Assembly (NCBI GenBank): GCA_965212075.1
Contig: OZ243043.1
Span: 1,054,001 to 1,118,000 of the forward strand
DNA from: CBDBUR01 sp965212075
GTDB lineage: Bacteria; Pseudomonadota; Alphaproteobacteria; JAPOUT01; G958296285
Reading direction: 5' to 3'
DNA length: 64,000 bases
The notes beneath the pieces were generated by a model that saw only the letters and a program-made list of their open reading frames with translations, was not told the origin of the DNA and made no database searches. This document shows positions 54,011-62,827 of this stretch, piece after piece. The position numbers were made by a program, and so were the translations under genes. Numbering within the stretch: the stretch's first letter is position 1; each line of letters starts with the position of its first letter.

Positions 54011-55666
54011 TTACATCATACCGCCCATGCCACCCATGCCGCCCATGCCGCCCATATCAGGCATGCCGCCGCCAACAGCACCTTTGGGTTCGGGCTTGTC
54101 AGTCACGCACGCTTCGGTCGTCACCAGCAGGCTCGCGACACTCGCTGCATTCTGCAAAGCGACACGCACCACTTTCGTCGGATCAACAATGCCTTGCACG
54201 ATCAGATCGCCATAATCTTCGCTCTGCGCGTTGAAGCCAAAGTTCAGCTCTTTATCCTCATTGACCTTGCCGACAACGATGGAGCCTTCAAGTCCGGCAT
54301 TTTCGGCAATCTGGCGGATAGGCGCTTCCAAAGCGCGCCGCACGATGGTGATGCCGGCATCAATGTCTTCATTGCCCGATTTCATATCGTCAATCGCTTG
54401 GCGCGCCTTCAGCAAAGCTGTGCCACCGCCCGGCACGATGCCTTCTTCAACCGCGGCGCGCGTTGCGTTGAGGGCGTCATCCACCCTGTCCTTGCGCTCT
54501 TTGACTTCAATCTCGGTCGCGCCGCCGACGCGAATCACCGCAACGCCGCCCGACAATTTCGCCAGACGCTCCTGCAGCTTTTCACGATCATAATCAGACG
54601 TCGTGTCTTCAATCTGCTGTTTGATTTGCGCGACACGCGCGTCAATGTCCTGCTTGCTGCCAGCGCCGTCAACGATCGTCGTTTCTTCTTTGGTCACGCG
54701 CACCCTTTTGGCGCGGCCAAGCATATTGATCTGAACATTCTCCAGCTTGACTCCCAAATCTTCCGAGACAAGCTGGCCGCCGGTTAAAATGGCAATGTCT
54801 TCAAGCATCGCTTTGCGCCGATCGCCAAAGCCCGGCGCCTTGACCGCCGCAATTTTTAAACCACCGCGCAGCCGATTGACCACCAACGTCGCTAGCGCTT
54901 CGCCTTCCACATCTTCAGCGATGATCAATAAAGGCTTGCCCGCCTGCACCACTGCCTCAAGAACCGGCAGCATCGCCTGCAAATTGGTCAGCTTCTTCTC
55001 GTGAAGCAAAATCAGCGGCTCCTCAAGATCGGCGACCATTTTTTCAGCATTGGTAATAAAATAAGGCGACAAATAGCCGCGATCAAACTGCATGCCCTCA
55101 ACGACTTCCAGCTCGCTGGTCAGCCCTTTGGCTTCCTCAACGGTGATCACGCCCTCATGGCCGACTTTGTCCATCGCATTGGCGATCATCTCACCAATTT
55201 CGGTTTCGCCATTGGCAGAAATCGTGCCGACTTGGCCGATCTCGCCCGAAGACTGAACTTTCTTGGAATTTTGCTCAAGCGTCTCAACGATTTTCTTCAC
55301 GGCCATATCAATGCCGCGTTTGAGATCCATCGGATTCATGCCGGCGGCCACCGCTCTGACGCCCTCTTTGACGATGGACTGTGCCAGCACCGTCGCGGTT
55401 GTCGTGCCGTCGCCGGCCTCGTCATTGGTCTTGGCAGCAACCTCGCGGAGCATTTGCGCCCCCATATTCTCAAACTTGTCCTCCAGATCAATCTCTTTGG
55501 CCACCGCCACGCCGTCTTTCGTCACACGCGGCGCGCCAAAAGACTTGTCTAAAACTACATTGCGCCCCTTCGGTCCGAGCGTCGCGCGCACCGCTTTGGC
55601 TAAAATATCAATGCCCTTGAGCATCCTGTCACGCGCATCCGCGCCAAAAATGACTTGTTTCGCCAT
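54011..55666 (-). CDS. groL: Chaperonin GroEL
   Basis: 551 aa. Full-length chaperonin: KDGVAVAKEIDLEDKFENMG, the ATP motif GDGTTTATVLA, and the Gly-Gly-Met C-terminal tail. With GroES (52 bases upstream) forms the ATP-driven folding chamber. One copy is seen in the window; sequence looks standard. Likely heat- and HrcA-regulated given the CIRCE-like element ahead of groES. Confidence 0.99.
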   Translation of the reverse strand: MAKQVIFGADARDRMLKGIDILAKAVRATLGPKGRNVVLDKSFGAPRVTKDGVAVAKEIDLEDKFENMGAQMLREVAAKTNDEAGDGTTTATVLAQSIVKEGVRAVAAGMNPMDLKRGIDMAVKKIVETLEQNSKKVQSSGEIGQVGTISANGETEIGEMIANAMDKVGHEGVITVEEAKGLTSELEVVEGMQFDRGYLSPYFITNAEKMVADLEEPLILLHEKKLTNLQAMLPVLEAVVQAGKPLLIIAEDVEGEALATLVVNRLRGGLKIAAVKAPGFGDRRKAMLEDIAILTGGQLVSEDLGVKLENVQINMLGRAKRVRVTKEETTIVDGAGSKQDIDARVAQIKQQIEDTTSDYDREKLQERLAKLSGGVAVIRVGGATEIEVKERKDRVDDALNATRAAVEEGIVPGGGTALLKARQAIDDMKSGNEDIDAGITIVRRALEAPIRQIAENAGLEGSIVVGKVNEDKELNFGFNAQSEDYGDLIVQGIVDPTKVVRVALQNAASVASLLVTTEACVTDKPEPKGAVGGGMPDMGGMGGMGGMGGMM

Positions 55667-55718
55667 GAGATTAATCTCCTTTATATATTAATTGAAATGT
55701 CTTGATTTGCGCGGGCGG

Positions 55719-56006
55719 CTATTCCAGAACGCCCATCACATCGCTTTCTTTCATGATGAGCATCTCATCGCCGCTGATCGTCACCTCAGAGCCCGACCAT
55801 TTGCCGAATAAAACCCGATCGCCCGGCTTCACATCTAGCGGCCTGAGCTGGCCAGCTTCATCGCGCGCGCCCGGCCCGACAGCGATGATCTCGCCCTCAG
55901 CAGGCTTCTCCTGCGCCGTCTCGGGAATGATGATTCCACCTGGTGATTTTTCATCCCCCTCAACGCGGCGGACAAGAACACGATCATGTAATGGTCTTAA
56001 ACCCAT
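55719..56006 (-). CDS. groS: Co-chaperonin GroES
   Basis: 95 aa. MGLRPLHDRVLVRRVE start, mobile loop EKSPGGIIIPETAQEKP, and GDRVLFGKWSGSEV are typical. First gene of the groESL operon. Caps GroEL. Confidence 0.99.
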   Translation of the reverse strand: MGLRPLHDRVLVRRVEGDEKSPGGIIIPETAQEKPAEGEIIAVGPGARDEAGQLRPLDVKPGDRVLFGKWSGSEVTISGDEMLIMKESDVMGVLE

Positions 56007-56040
56007 GTAAAATCTCCCTTTTCTGATACATTTTAGCGAA

Positions 56041-56066
56041 TTGGCACTTGAGTGCTAGAGCGCTAA
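56041..56066 (-). promoter_or_regulatory. Degenerate CIRCE element upstream of groES
   Basis: TTGGCACTT, 8 bases, then GAGCGCTAA. CIRCE is TTAGCACTC-N9-GAGTGCTAA, so 7 and 8 of 9 bases agree in the half sites and the spacer is one base short. It lies 35-60 bases before the groES start, the right place for HrcA. Confidence 0.55.
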
Positions 56067-56136
56067 CTCCATAGATAGACACCCCCCCTTGCTTTGTCAA
56101 GACTTATCCACAAAAATCTGGCCAAAAATGCGGGAA

Positions 56137-56213
<77 letters not shown>

Positions 56214-56415
56214 GCATTTGATCTCATCGCCATAACAATCTGGGACAATCTAGGACAATCTAACCGCTCCGCATAGATAACGCCACACTTAAAAAAAATG
56301 TTAAAAAAGATGTATGGACAAAAGCGTTTTTATTCGTCAGAGTGGGCTTGACGAATCTCTTATGGGCTTTGAGACCCGCCCAGAGATAAATTCAAACCTG
56401 AAGGGGGGAAATATT

Positions 56416-56742
56416 ATGAAATATGAAATCTATAAAGATCGCCGCGGTGAATGGCGCTGGCGCCTGAGAGCTCGCAATGGCGAAGTGATTGCCTCCGGTG
56501 AGGGCTATCGTCGGCGCGTGGATTGCGTCCATAGCATCCGCTTGATCAAGAAATCAGCCAAAGCCGTGATGATTGACCTCGTGGAAGAAGAGAAAAAAGC
56601 CGCCAAAGCCGCCAAGAAAAAAACCACAAAACGCAAAACCGCCAAACGCAAAACCGCGAAGCGGAAGACCGCTAAGCGGAAAACAAAGCGGAAGACCGCG
56701 AAGCGGAAAACAAAGCGGAAGGCAGCTAAGCGGAGACGCTAG
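56416..56742 (+). CDS. DUF1508 (YegP) domain fused to histone H1-like basic tail
   Basis: 108 aa. Residues 1-45 are a YegP/DUF1508 module (YEIYKDRRGEWRWRLRARNG, then EVIASGEGY). From residue 57 the chain is almost only Lys, Ala, Thr and Arg in K-T-A-K-R-K repeats, like the C-terminal tail of eukaryotic linker histone and bacterial HctA/AlgP-type proteins. I infer a nucleic-acid binding role. The DNA of the tail is a tandem repeat of about 15-18 bases and can change length. Start at 56416 follows AAGGGGGGAAAT; the upstream frame is open but not needed. A terminator follows. Confidence 0.8.
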   Translation: MKYEIYKDRRGEWRWRLRARNGEVIASGEGYRRRVDCVHSIRLIKKSAKAVMIDLVEEEKKAAKAAKKKTTKRKTAKRKTAKRKTAKRKTKRKTAKRKTKRKAAKRRR

Positions 56743-56763
56743 CAAGCGGCCTCGCAGAATATT

Positions 56764-56799
56764 AAAACCCCCTTCATGAATATGAAGGGGGTTTTTTTT
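56764..56799 (+). terminator. Intrinsic terminator after the histone-like gene
   Basis: AACCCCCTTCAT and ATGAAGGGGGTT form a 12-bp stem with a short loop, followed by six T. Confidence 0.92.
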
Positions 56800-56835
56800 A
56801 AGCAACAAAAACAAAAAATATGCTATCTTGATTTT

Positions 56836-57050
56836 GGAAGCCGAGCGATTGGCGTGCGGCGCGACGCGCTCGGCTCTGGGGACTTGAAAAGCCCCACTAA
56901 AAGACGGCATGGCACTGCCGCAAAGTGCCTCTCTGGTTTAAGGCCGGGGAGGCAATGACGAATGTCCAAGGTCTGACGGCCCAAAGGTCATTGTTACCGC
57001 TCAAAAACGGTCGAAAGCTCCCCGGTCATTAAAGCGTGTTGAAGGCCACC
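56836..57050 (+). ncRNA. Putative structured RNA A (paralogue of RNA B)
   Basis: The plus strand resembles the minus strand of 60878-61075 along about 200 bases. Shared elements in order: 5' hairpin AGCCGAGCG/CGCTCGGCT; a GGGG...CCCC hairpin (56878-56895); an H-type pseudoknot, CGGCA 56905-56909 with TGCCG 56916-56920 and GGCAC 56911-56915 with GTGCC 56925-56929; a GGGGAG (56946-56951)/CTCCCC (57018-57023) closing stem; inside it CAATGAC 56953-56959/GTCATTG 56987-56993 and an ACCG/CGGT hairpin. TATGCTAT just upstream could be a -10 box. I find no match to RNase P, tmRNA, SRP or 6S. Minus-strand or coding alternatives look poor. Confidence 0.6.
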
Positions 57051-57143
57051 GCGATAACACCGACAGCGCCCGCCCGCCAGAATAAAAAGAAAGGAAGCAT
57101 CAAGGTCAAGAAAATCCGCGCTGCCTAGCCGATGGCGATATCA

Positions 57144-57170
57144 CTGCAGAGACGGAAGCGAGAGCGACGG
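57144..57170. repeat. 27-base direct repeat, copy 1
   Basis: CAGAGACGGAAGCGAGAGCG with flanking bases; 25 of 27 agree with 58074-58100. The two copies border the pair of lipoprotein genes. Confidence 0.7.
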
Positions 57171-57192
57171 CTCTAACAAAAACCGCGCGGGG

Positions 57193-57615
57193 TTAACACT
57201 CAACCTCGTCTGGATATAATTCGTATGCCGCGCCTGTCGAGAAATCAACTAACGCGAACACGAGCCCGACCAGGGGGATTGCATAATTTAGCCAAATAAG
57301 ATTATTATAGCCATCTTGGATTAGATAAACTTTCGTTTCTTCGCCATCAGCATTTTCACAACCCACCCGATAGTTAGGCGTTGTCGCACGTGAACTAGCA
57401 CTCAAAGGCAAATAAAGCTTTTGGGGTGCCTGACCCGTGATCTGAGTTGAAGCGTTGTATCCCAAGCCCGCAACATGAAAAAAAGCCTTTTGCCCATCCT
57501 TAGCTTTAATCTCAAGAGGATAACCACTCCGCCATTTGCCTTCGCTAAACATCGTCGCGCACCCCCCTAACCAAGACATGCTTAAAATGATAAGAATCAT
57601 AAAAACTTTGTTCAT
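57193..57615 (-). CDS. Lipoprotein (140 aa), unknown function
   Basis: From MNKVFMILI at 57615 behind GGGGGGAATGAG. The signal peptide ends LGGC (lipobox). The mature part has a short beta-rich region (PLEIKAKDGQKAFFHVAGLG) and a hydrophobic segment LIWLNYAIPLVGLVFALVDF near the C-terminus followed by TGAAYELYPDEVEC. It somewhat resembles small envelope lipoproteins with a TM-like end, but I do not know its role. The second gene after 57665-58042, 49 bases apart, both flanked by direct repeats. Confidence 0.75.
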   Translation of the reverse strand: MNKVFMILIILSMSWLGGCATMFSEGKWRSGYPLEIKAKDGQKAFFHVAGLGYNASTQITGQAPQKLYLPLSASSRATTPNYRVGCENADGEETKVYLIQDGYNNLIWLNYAIPLVGLVFALVDFSTGAAYELYPDEVEC

Positions 57616-57664
57616 CTCATTCCCCCCCCCTGACAAGAGCCATAACTTAAGACAGTCAATCATG

Positions 57665-58042
57665 CTATCGCCTTTTGTTGAGCATAACACGACCGGTTTT
57701 AATTACACGAATGGCATGACCATGTCTTTTCCCATCAGGCGTTGTATAGATGATTGTATATTCAGAAGAATGAGCCACATGCTCGTAAGAGATAAGGCCA
57801 TAACCTGTTATAGGGACCTGAATCCGAACACGGCGATTGAGCGTAATTTCTGCCGGTGTTTTGCCTTCAATGATCTTTTGACCCAAAGCATCAAATACAA
57901 CGAATGGCAGGCCGCGCTCTGGCGCATCAATCAAAACCTCGACAGGACCGGAGGTTTGAGTGATCGTGCAACTAACTAAACTCAATGCCAGTGCCAGCAG
58001 CAAAATATACTTTGTCTTATTATGGATAGATAAAAAATACAT
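57665..58042 (-). CDS. Lipoprotein (125 aa), PEGA-like
   Basis: Signal KYILLLALALSLVSC with lipobox LVSC. Mature part: VEVLIDAPERGLPFVVFD, then KIIEGKTPAEITLNRRVRIQ, the pattern of a PEGA-type beta domain (G-x-T-P-x-x-x-x-L). Such domains occur on surface lipoproteins. Cotranscribed with the following lipoprotein gene. Downstream of, and in the same direction as, the 16S rRNA gene, which may feed transcription into it. Confidence 0.75.
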   Translation of the reverse strand: MYFLSIHNKTKYILLLALALSLVSCTITQTSGPVEVLIDAPERGLPFVVFDALGQKIIEGKTPAEITLNRRVRIQVPITGYGLISYEHVAHSSEYTIIYTTPDGKRHGHAIRVIKTGRVMLNKRR

Positions 58043-58073
58043 AAGATATAATACCCCCTTGATTCAATCATTA

Positions 58074-58100
58074 CTACAGAGACGGAAGCGAGAACGACGG
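58074..58100. repeat. 27-base direct repeat, copy 2
   Basis: Second copy of the element at 57144-57170 (25 of 27 identical), just upstream of the lipoprotein pair and downstream of the 16S 3' end. Confidence 0.7.
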
Positions 58101-58171
58101 CGCCCACAAATGCCAATTTCAGGTGTTAGAAGTGATTGAAACTCCAAAGAGCTCCAACCCCCCCCATCCTT

Positions 58172-59671
<1,500 letters not shown>

Positions 59672-60013
59672 TTGATCACAGAAATCAGAAACTGACTTCT
59701 ATTTTTAATAGAGCTTCATGTACATCACTGTATACTCATTGCAAAATCTCTTTTGCAACAAGATACGTCATGAACGATCGGCTCTTGCGTATATCTCCAT
59801 GGTGAGAACCATGAAGAAGCATTCGCAAACGCCGCCGTTCACGCTTCCATCTCTGCACGATGTCAAATAGCCCTAGCCGCACGACCTCAAGTCCGCGCGG
59901 GCGCGTCCCCTTAAAAAATAAGTGAGAACCGCGAACTTACCCCAGTTTTGGGCTAGAAATCAAATCTTTTTGAGGGGGACTTATATAGAATCCTAGCCAA
60001 GTTAGACTCGGAC
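59672..60013 (-). promoter_or_regulatory. 16S leader region
   Basis: About 340 bases between the 16S 5' end and the terminator. A minus-strand TATATAAG near 59980 and a TTGACA near 59862 are possible promoter parts, but neither has a partner at proper distance. Short hairpins (for example CCATGGTGAGAACCATG near 59800) are present. I see no protein gene. Confidence 0.4.
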
Positions 60014-60048
60014 AAAAAACGCCCCCCACAATCTGTGGAGGGCGTTTT
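60014..60048. terminator. Bidirectional intrinsic terminator
   Basis: AACGCCCCCCACA and TGTGGAGGGCGTT form a 13-bp stem with one mismatch and ATC loop; T-run on both strands. On the minus strand it closes the 78-aa gene, isolating the 16S transcript. Confidence 0.9.
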
Positions 60049-60071
60049 AATCTTTAGCTTCTGCCTACTGT

Positions 60072-60308
60072 TTATTTTTCCAGCTTCTTTAGACGCTTAT
60101 GAATTGCCGAATACTGAATACTCACATTTTTTGCCAGTACTTTCTGGCTTTGGCTCAAATCAGTAAGCTGATTTTCAAGCCCCCCCATCTGTTCAAGCAC
60201 TTCATCAATATGAGGTTCAATCCCCTCACTCGCCGCTTCAGAAACTAGCTGTCGCAAAGATTTTGCAAATAGATCAACTGACCCATTTAGCTTCTTTTTG
60301 ATTGCCAT
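60072..60308 (-). CDS. Small coiled-coil protein (78 aa), unknown
   Basis: MAIKKKLNGSVDLFAKSLRQ, then a heptad-like region (VLEQMGGLENQLTDLSQSQK) ending IHKRLKKLEK. No signal or membrane segment. GGAGATAGG precedes the ATG and a strong terminator follows, so it is a real single-gene unit. I do not recognise a family. Confidence 0.7.
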   Translation of the reverse strand: MAIKKKLNGSVDLFAKSLRQLVSEAASEGIEPHIDEVLEQMGGLENQLTDLSQSQKVLAKNVSIQYSAIHKRLKKLEK

Positions 60309-60604
60309 GATCCTATCTCCTAGCTTGCTGATTGATTTGATGTTCTTTAGACATAAGTCTTATTATCAGAGAGTTAATAAATCAACACACATTTTTGAAT
60401 GTCCCACTGACGGCCTCGTTCAGGGTAAGAAAGGTTATTTGACCCCTCATAATGAGGGGTCAAAATGGCCATTAAAATGGAAAATAGATAGCGCGCCCAA
60501 CTTCGTCATTCCTGCTGACAGGGGATAAGCCAAGAACCGCACCTGAGGCCGCGCCTCTCTTTGCGGGAATGACGGTTTTGGCGGGATTTTTGATCGATTC
60601 AGGC
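60309..60604. other. Intergenic region with hairpin and partial dispersed repeat (R4)
   Basis: At 60439-60463 TTGACCCCTCA/TGAGGGGTCAA is an 11-bp perfect hairpin, probably a terminator for the minus-strand gene 60605-60850 or a regulatory stem. Bases 60503-60576 contain GTCATTCCTGCTGACAGGGG and GCGGGAATGACGG, a reduced copy of the dispersed repeat. No gene seen. Confidence 0.65.
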
Positions 60605-60850
60605 TTATCGGGGGCGGTATTTCCGGTCATAACGACATTGAAGCTCTGCGGTGACCCGCCGCGCCTTTTTGTAAGTCCGCCGCAGCCGCCCTTGAATGAG
60701 ATGATGTTTTTCTATCTCCGCCTTTGTCGGAATGTGGCTTTTGTCGCGGTAGTTTCTGTTAAAAATCCGCTTCGCAAGGCTGATCAGCTCAAGCGCATGA
60801 TCCAATGGATGTTTTTCTAGCGGTGCAGGCTTTTTCTTCCAAAAAAACAT
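60605..60850 (-). CDS. Small basic protein (81 aa) behind RNA B
   Basis: MFFWKKKPAPLEKHPLDHAL, then KRIFNRNYRDKSH and a very basic C-terminus (GRLRRTYKKARRV, DRKYRPR). About one third Lys/Arg/His; likely nucleic-acid or membrane-surface binding. GGGGAGAG lies 5-12 bases before the ATG. It begins only about 28 bases after the structured RNA B in the same direction, so that RNA may be its leader. Family unknown. Confidence 0.6.
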   Translation of the reverse strand: MFFWKKKPAPLEKHPLDHALELISLAKRIFNRNYRDKSHIPTKAEIEKHHLIQGRLRRTYKKARRVTAELQCRYDRKYRPR

Positions 60851-60877
60851 TTCATCTCTCCCCTCTTTGGTTTCAGT

Positions 60878-61075
60878 TAAAGGCCACCAAAACTGGTGAC
60901 CGGGGAGTTTAAGAAAACCGCAACTAGTCGGTACAATGACCTTTGGGCCGTGAAGCCTTGGACATACGCCATTGCCTCCCCAGCCCTAAAGCAGGAAGAG
61001 GCATCATTACGGCCAATGCCAGCCGCTAGTTGCGGGGTTCTTAAATCCCCAGAGCTAAATTACCTAGCTCCAAGC
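60878..61075 (-). ncRNA. Putative structured RNA B (paralogue of RNA A)
   Basis: Minus strand; same order of elements as RNA A. 5' hairpin GAGCTA/TAGCTC (61052-61070); GGGG...CCCC hairpin; pseudoknot with CGGCT (61021-61025)/GGCCG (61010-61014) and GGCAT (61016-61020)/ATGCC (61000-61004); GGGGAG/CTCCCC closing stem; CAATGGC/GTCATTG; ACCG/CGGT hairpin. Compared with A, stem 2 changes C-G to T-A and the inner stem A-T to G-T, so pairing is kept. Its 3' end is a GGTCACCA/TGGTGGCC hairpin with a weak T-run. Loop CTAGTTGCG is complementary to upstream CGCAACTAG over nine bases, a possible tertiary contact in B only. Confidence 0.6.
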
Positions 61076-61185
61076 GCAGTCTATCACGTTGATGATATGA
61101 AAGGAAATTCGGTCAGCACCGGCTAGCCCTGCTCCTCAAAAAAAACCTTTTTAATCAGCCATAAAGCCTCTACAAAAGTTTCATC

Positions 61186-61260
61186 GCCGCCGTAGCTCAG
61201 TGGTAGAGCGCACCCTTGGTAAGGGTGAGGTCGAGTGTTCGATCCACTCCGGCGGCACCA
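61186..61260 (+). tRNA. tRNA-Thr (GGT)
   Basis: 75 bases: GCCGCCG/CGGCGGC acceptor stem, anticodon GGT in CACCC-TTGGTAA-GGGTG, T-arm GTTCGATCC, encoded CCA. It is followed directly by the convergent DUF2235 gene. Confidence 0.98.
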
Positions 61261-61305
61261 GCCAAGCTGTGCCACGGCCACTCCGAAGCGGCACCGCAGC
61301 CACAC

Positions 61306-62358
61306 TCATTCTCGAAGAATCCAGGGATCATAAACACCCCCATCATATTTTTTTCCTCCATCCTTTTTGCGCTTATTAACGCTCAGATGAATAGATGGGC
61401 TTTTTAATAAACCCTTCAGGGCTTTGCCTCGTTCGCTATTCGACAACGATTTTTGCCTATGGATCAGCCCCATGTGATTCGGTTTCACCCTAACAGGGTG
61501 ACCTTTTCTTATCTTAAGCCCAAGCTTACGGGTTCTAATCATTTTCAACATCCAATCCAAAGTAATATCCGAAAGATCGCTTTCGGCATAGCTGCCCCCA
61601 ATATCTGAATGAACTCCGGGAAACCAAATTTGTCTCACAAATTGATTGTTTTGATGATTATTCCATAAAACAGGGCGAAATAAATTGCGCTCTTCATCAA
61701 CAGCCAGCGCATGAAAAGCAGCATCAACTGAGGGAGAAAGCGTCAAATCATGAAATTCATGATAGATATTACCTCTTTGTTTATCTATGAAAAGATGAAA
61801 AAGCTTCTTTAAAGGGCTTAACATCGCAACCGTATCCCAAACACCAAGACACTTTACTCTTACGTCTTTTTTTCTTGTAAATTTTTTTTTAAAATCTTCG
61901 ACTCTTTTTTTTCGTTTAGCCTTATTTCTGATTTTATAAATACGGTAAGCTTGCTTAATCAATTTAGGGTTTTTGGATTTAACGAGCCCAAAAAGATTGA
62001 TAAGACCGGAAAGACTTCTAGCTGTTGCCGCGCCGCGACTAAAGCCAAATATATAAATTTTATCGCCGTTTTTGTAATGATCGCAGATAAAAGCATAGCA
62101 TTGTTTTATGTTCGTCGAAATCCCTATGCCCCGTAGCATGCCTTCAATTTTTCTAAAAAACTGACTCCATGGCTGCGAGCCAACACCCGCATCATAGAAT
62201 GAAATTTGGCTCTGACCTTTTCCCACACCCTTCATGTTTGTTTGAGTGAATTTTTGGCCATCCATCATTTGAAAAAGCTTGTAGACATTTGAAGGCGTAG
62301 GACTTATCTCTCCGTTTTGGCCTGTGCCATCAGCAAAAATAACGATATTTTTAGGCAT
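61306..62358 (-). CDS. DUF2235 alpha/beta hydrolase
   Basis: 350 aa. MPKNIVIFADGTGQNGE and YDAGVGSQPW open the DUF2235 fold; the nucleophile elbow is G-F-S-R-G (GFSRGAATAR). The family includes the phospholipase domains of Tle1-type type VI effectors as well as housekeeping hydrolases. Here no type VI genes, immunity gene or PAAR/VgrG part is adjacent and no signal peptide is seen, so a cytoplasmic lipase or esterase is equally possible. AT-rich with many Lys codons compared with flanking genes, which suggests transfer. Middle section has a long Lys/Arg-rich helix. Confidence 0.87.
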   Translation of the reverse strand: MPKNIVIFADGTGQNGEISPTPSNVYKLFQMMDGQKFTQTNMKGVGKGQSQISFYDAGVGSQPWSQFFRKIEGMLRGIGISTNIKQCYAFICDHYKNGDKIYIFGFSRGAATARSLSGLINLFGLVKSKNPKLIKQAYRIYKIRNKAKRKKRVEDFKKKFTRKKDVRVKCLGVWDTVAMLSPLKKLFHLFIDKQRGNIYHEFHDLTLSPSVDAAFHALAVDEERNLFRPVLWNNHQNNQFVRQIWFPGVHSDIGGSYAESDLSDITLDWMLKMIRTRKLGLKIRKGHPVRVKPNHMGLIHRQKSLSNSERGKALKGLLKSPSIHLSVNKRKKDGGKKYDGGVYDPWILRE

Positions 62359-62431
62359 AAATTTTCTCAGTCTAGACGCTATAAAAATAGTTCATATGAG
62401 CAGACTGTCTCAATAAGGCCTCAATAAGACC

Positions 62432-62827
62432 TCAATAAGGCAGGGGATAATTGTTCGCGCGGCGATATTTATTCTGGCATTTTGCCATCGCCTCGCTCAT
62501 CAATTCATGCCCCTTTTTTTCGCAATAGGACATGGATTTGCGATCGCCCACGAGCGCGCGCGTGCAGTCATAGAGCTTTTTCGTGATCTTGCCATAGCCA
62601 TGCAGCGCAAAACAGGTCAGCGCCGCATTGCGCTCGCCAACCGGAAATGACAGCAAAAACTTCTTCTGCGTCGGCGATTGCCGATTCCAAAAACTATCAC
62701 AGCGCGCCTGATTTCTCTCATCGCAGTTCATCAAGCCCGCAGGCGTCTTCGCCGAAACCGCCGCTGGCACACTCAATACGACAAGCAATAGGACAGGCCC
62801 GAAAATAATCAAACTCAAAAATCTCAC
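62432..62827 (-). CDS. Secreted Cys-containing protein (131 aa), unknown
   Basis: GTG start at 62827 sharing one base with the SDR stop (TAGTG). Signal peptide MRFLSLIIFGPVLLLVVLSV, cleaved near VSAKT. The mature part holds six Cys (NCDERNQARC, LTCFAL, YDCTRAL, YCEKKG, KCQNKY), which could form three disulfides in the periplasm. Translationally coupled to the SDR. No family recognised. Confidence 0.75.
   Translation of the reverse strand: MRFLSLIIFGPVLLLVVLSVPAAVSAKTPAGLMNCDERNQARCDSFWNRQSPTQKKFLLSFPVGERNAALTCFALHGYGKITKKLYDCTRALVGDRKSMSYCEKKGHELMSEAMAKCQNKYRRANNYPLPY

Noticed and set aside
56836..57050. Assignment of RNA A/B to RNase P, tmRNA, SRP or 6S RNA
   Set aside because: The hallmark blocks (e.g. 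GAGGAAAGTCCGGGC of RNase P, a tmRNA tag frame and acceptor end, the SRP tetraloop region, the 6S central bubble) are absent.
61306..62358. Type VI secretion effector locus
   Set aside because: DUF2235 alone is not enough; no VgrG, PAAR, adaptor or immunity gene is next to it.
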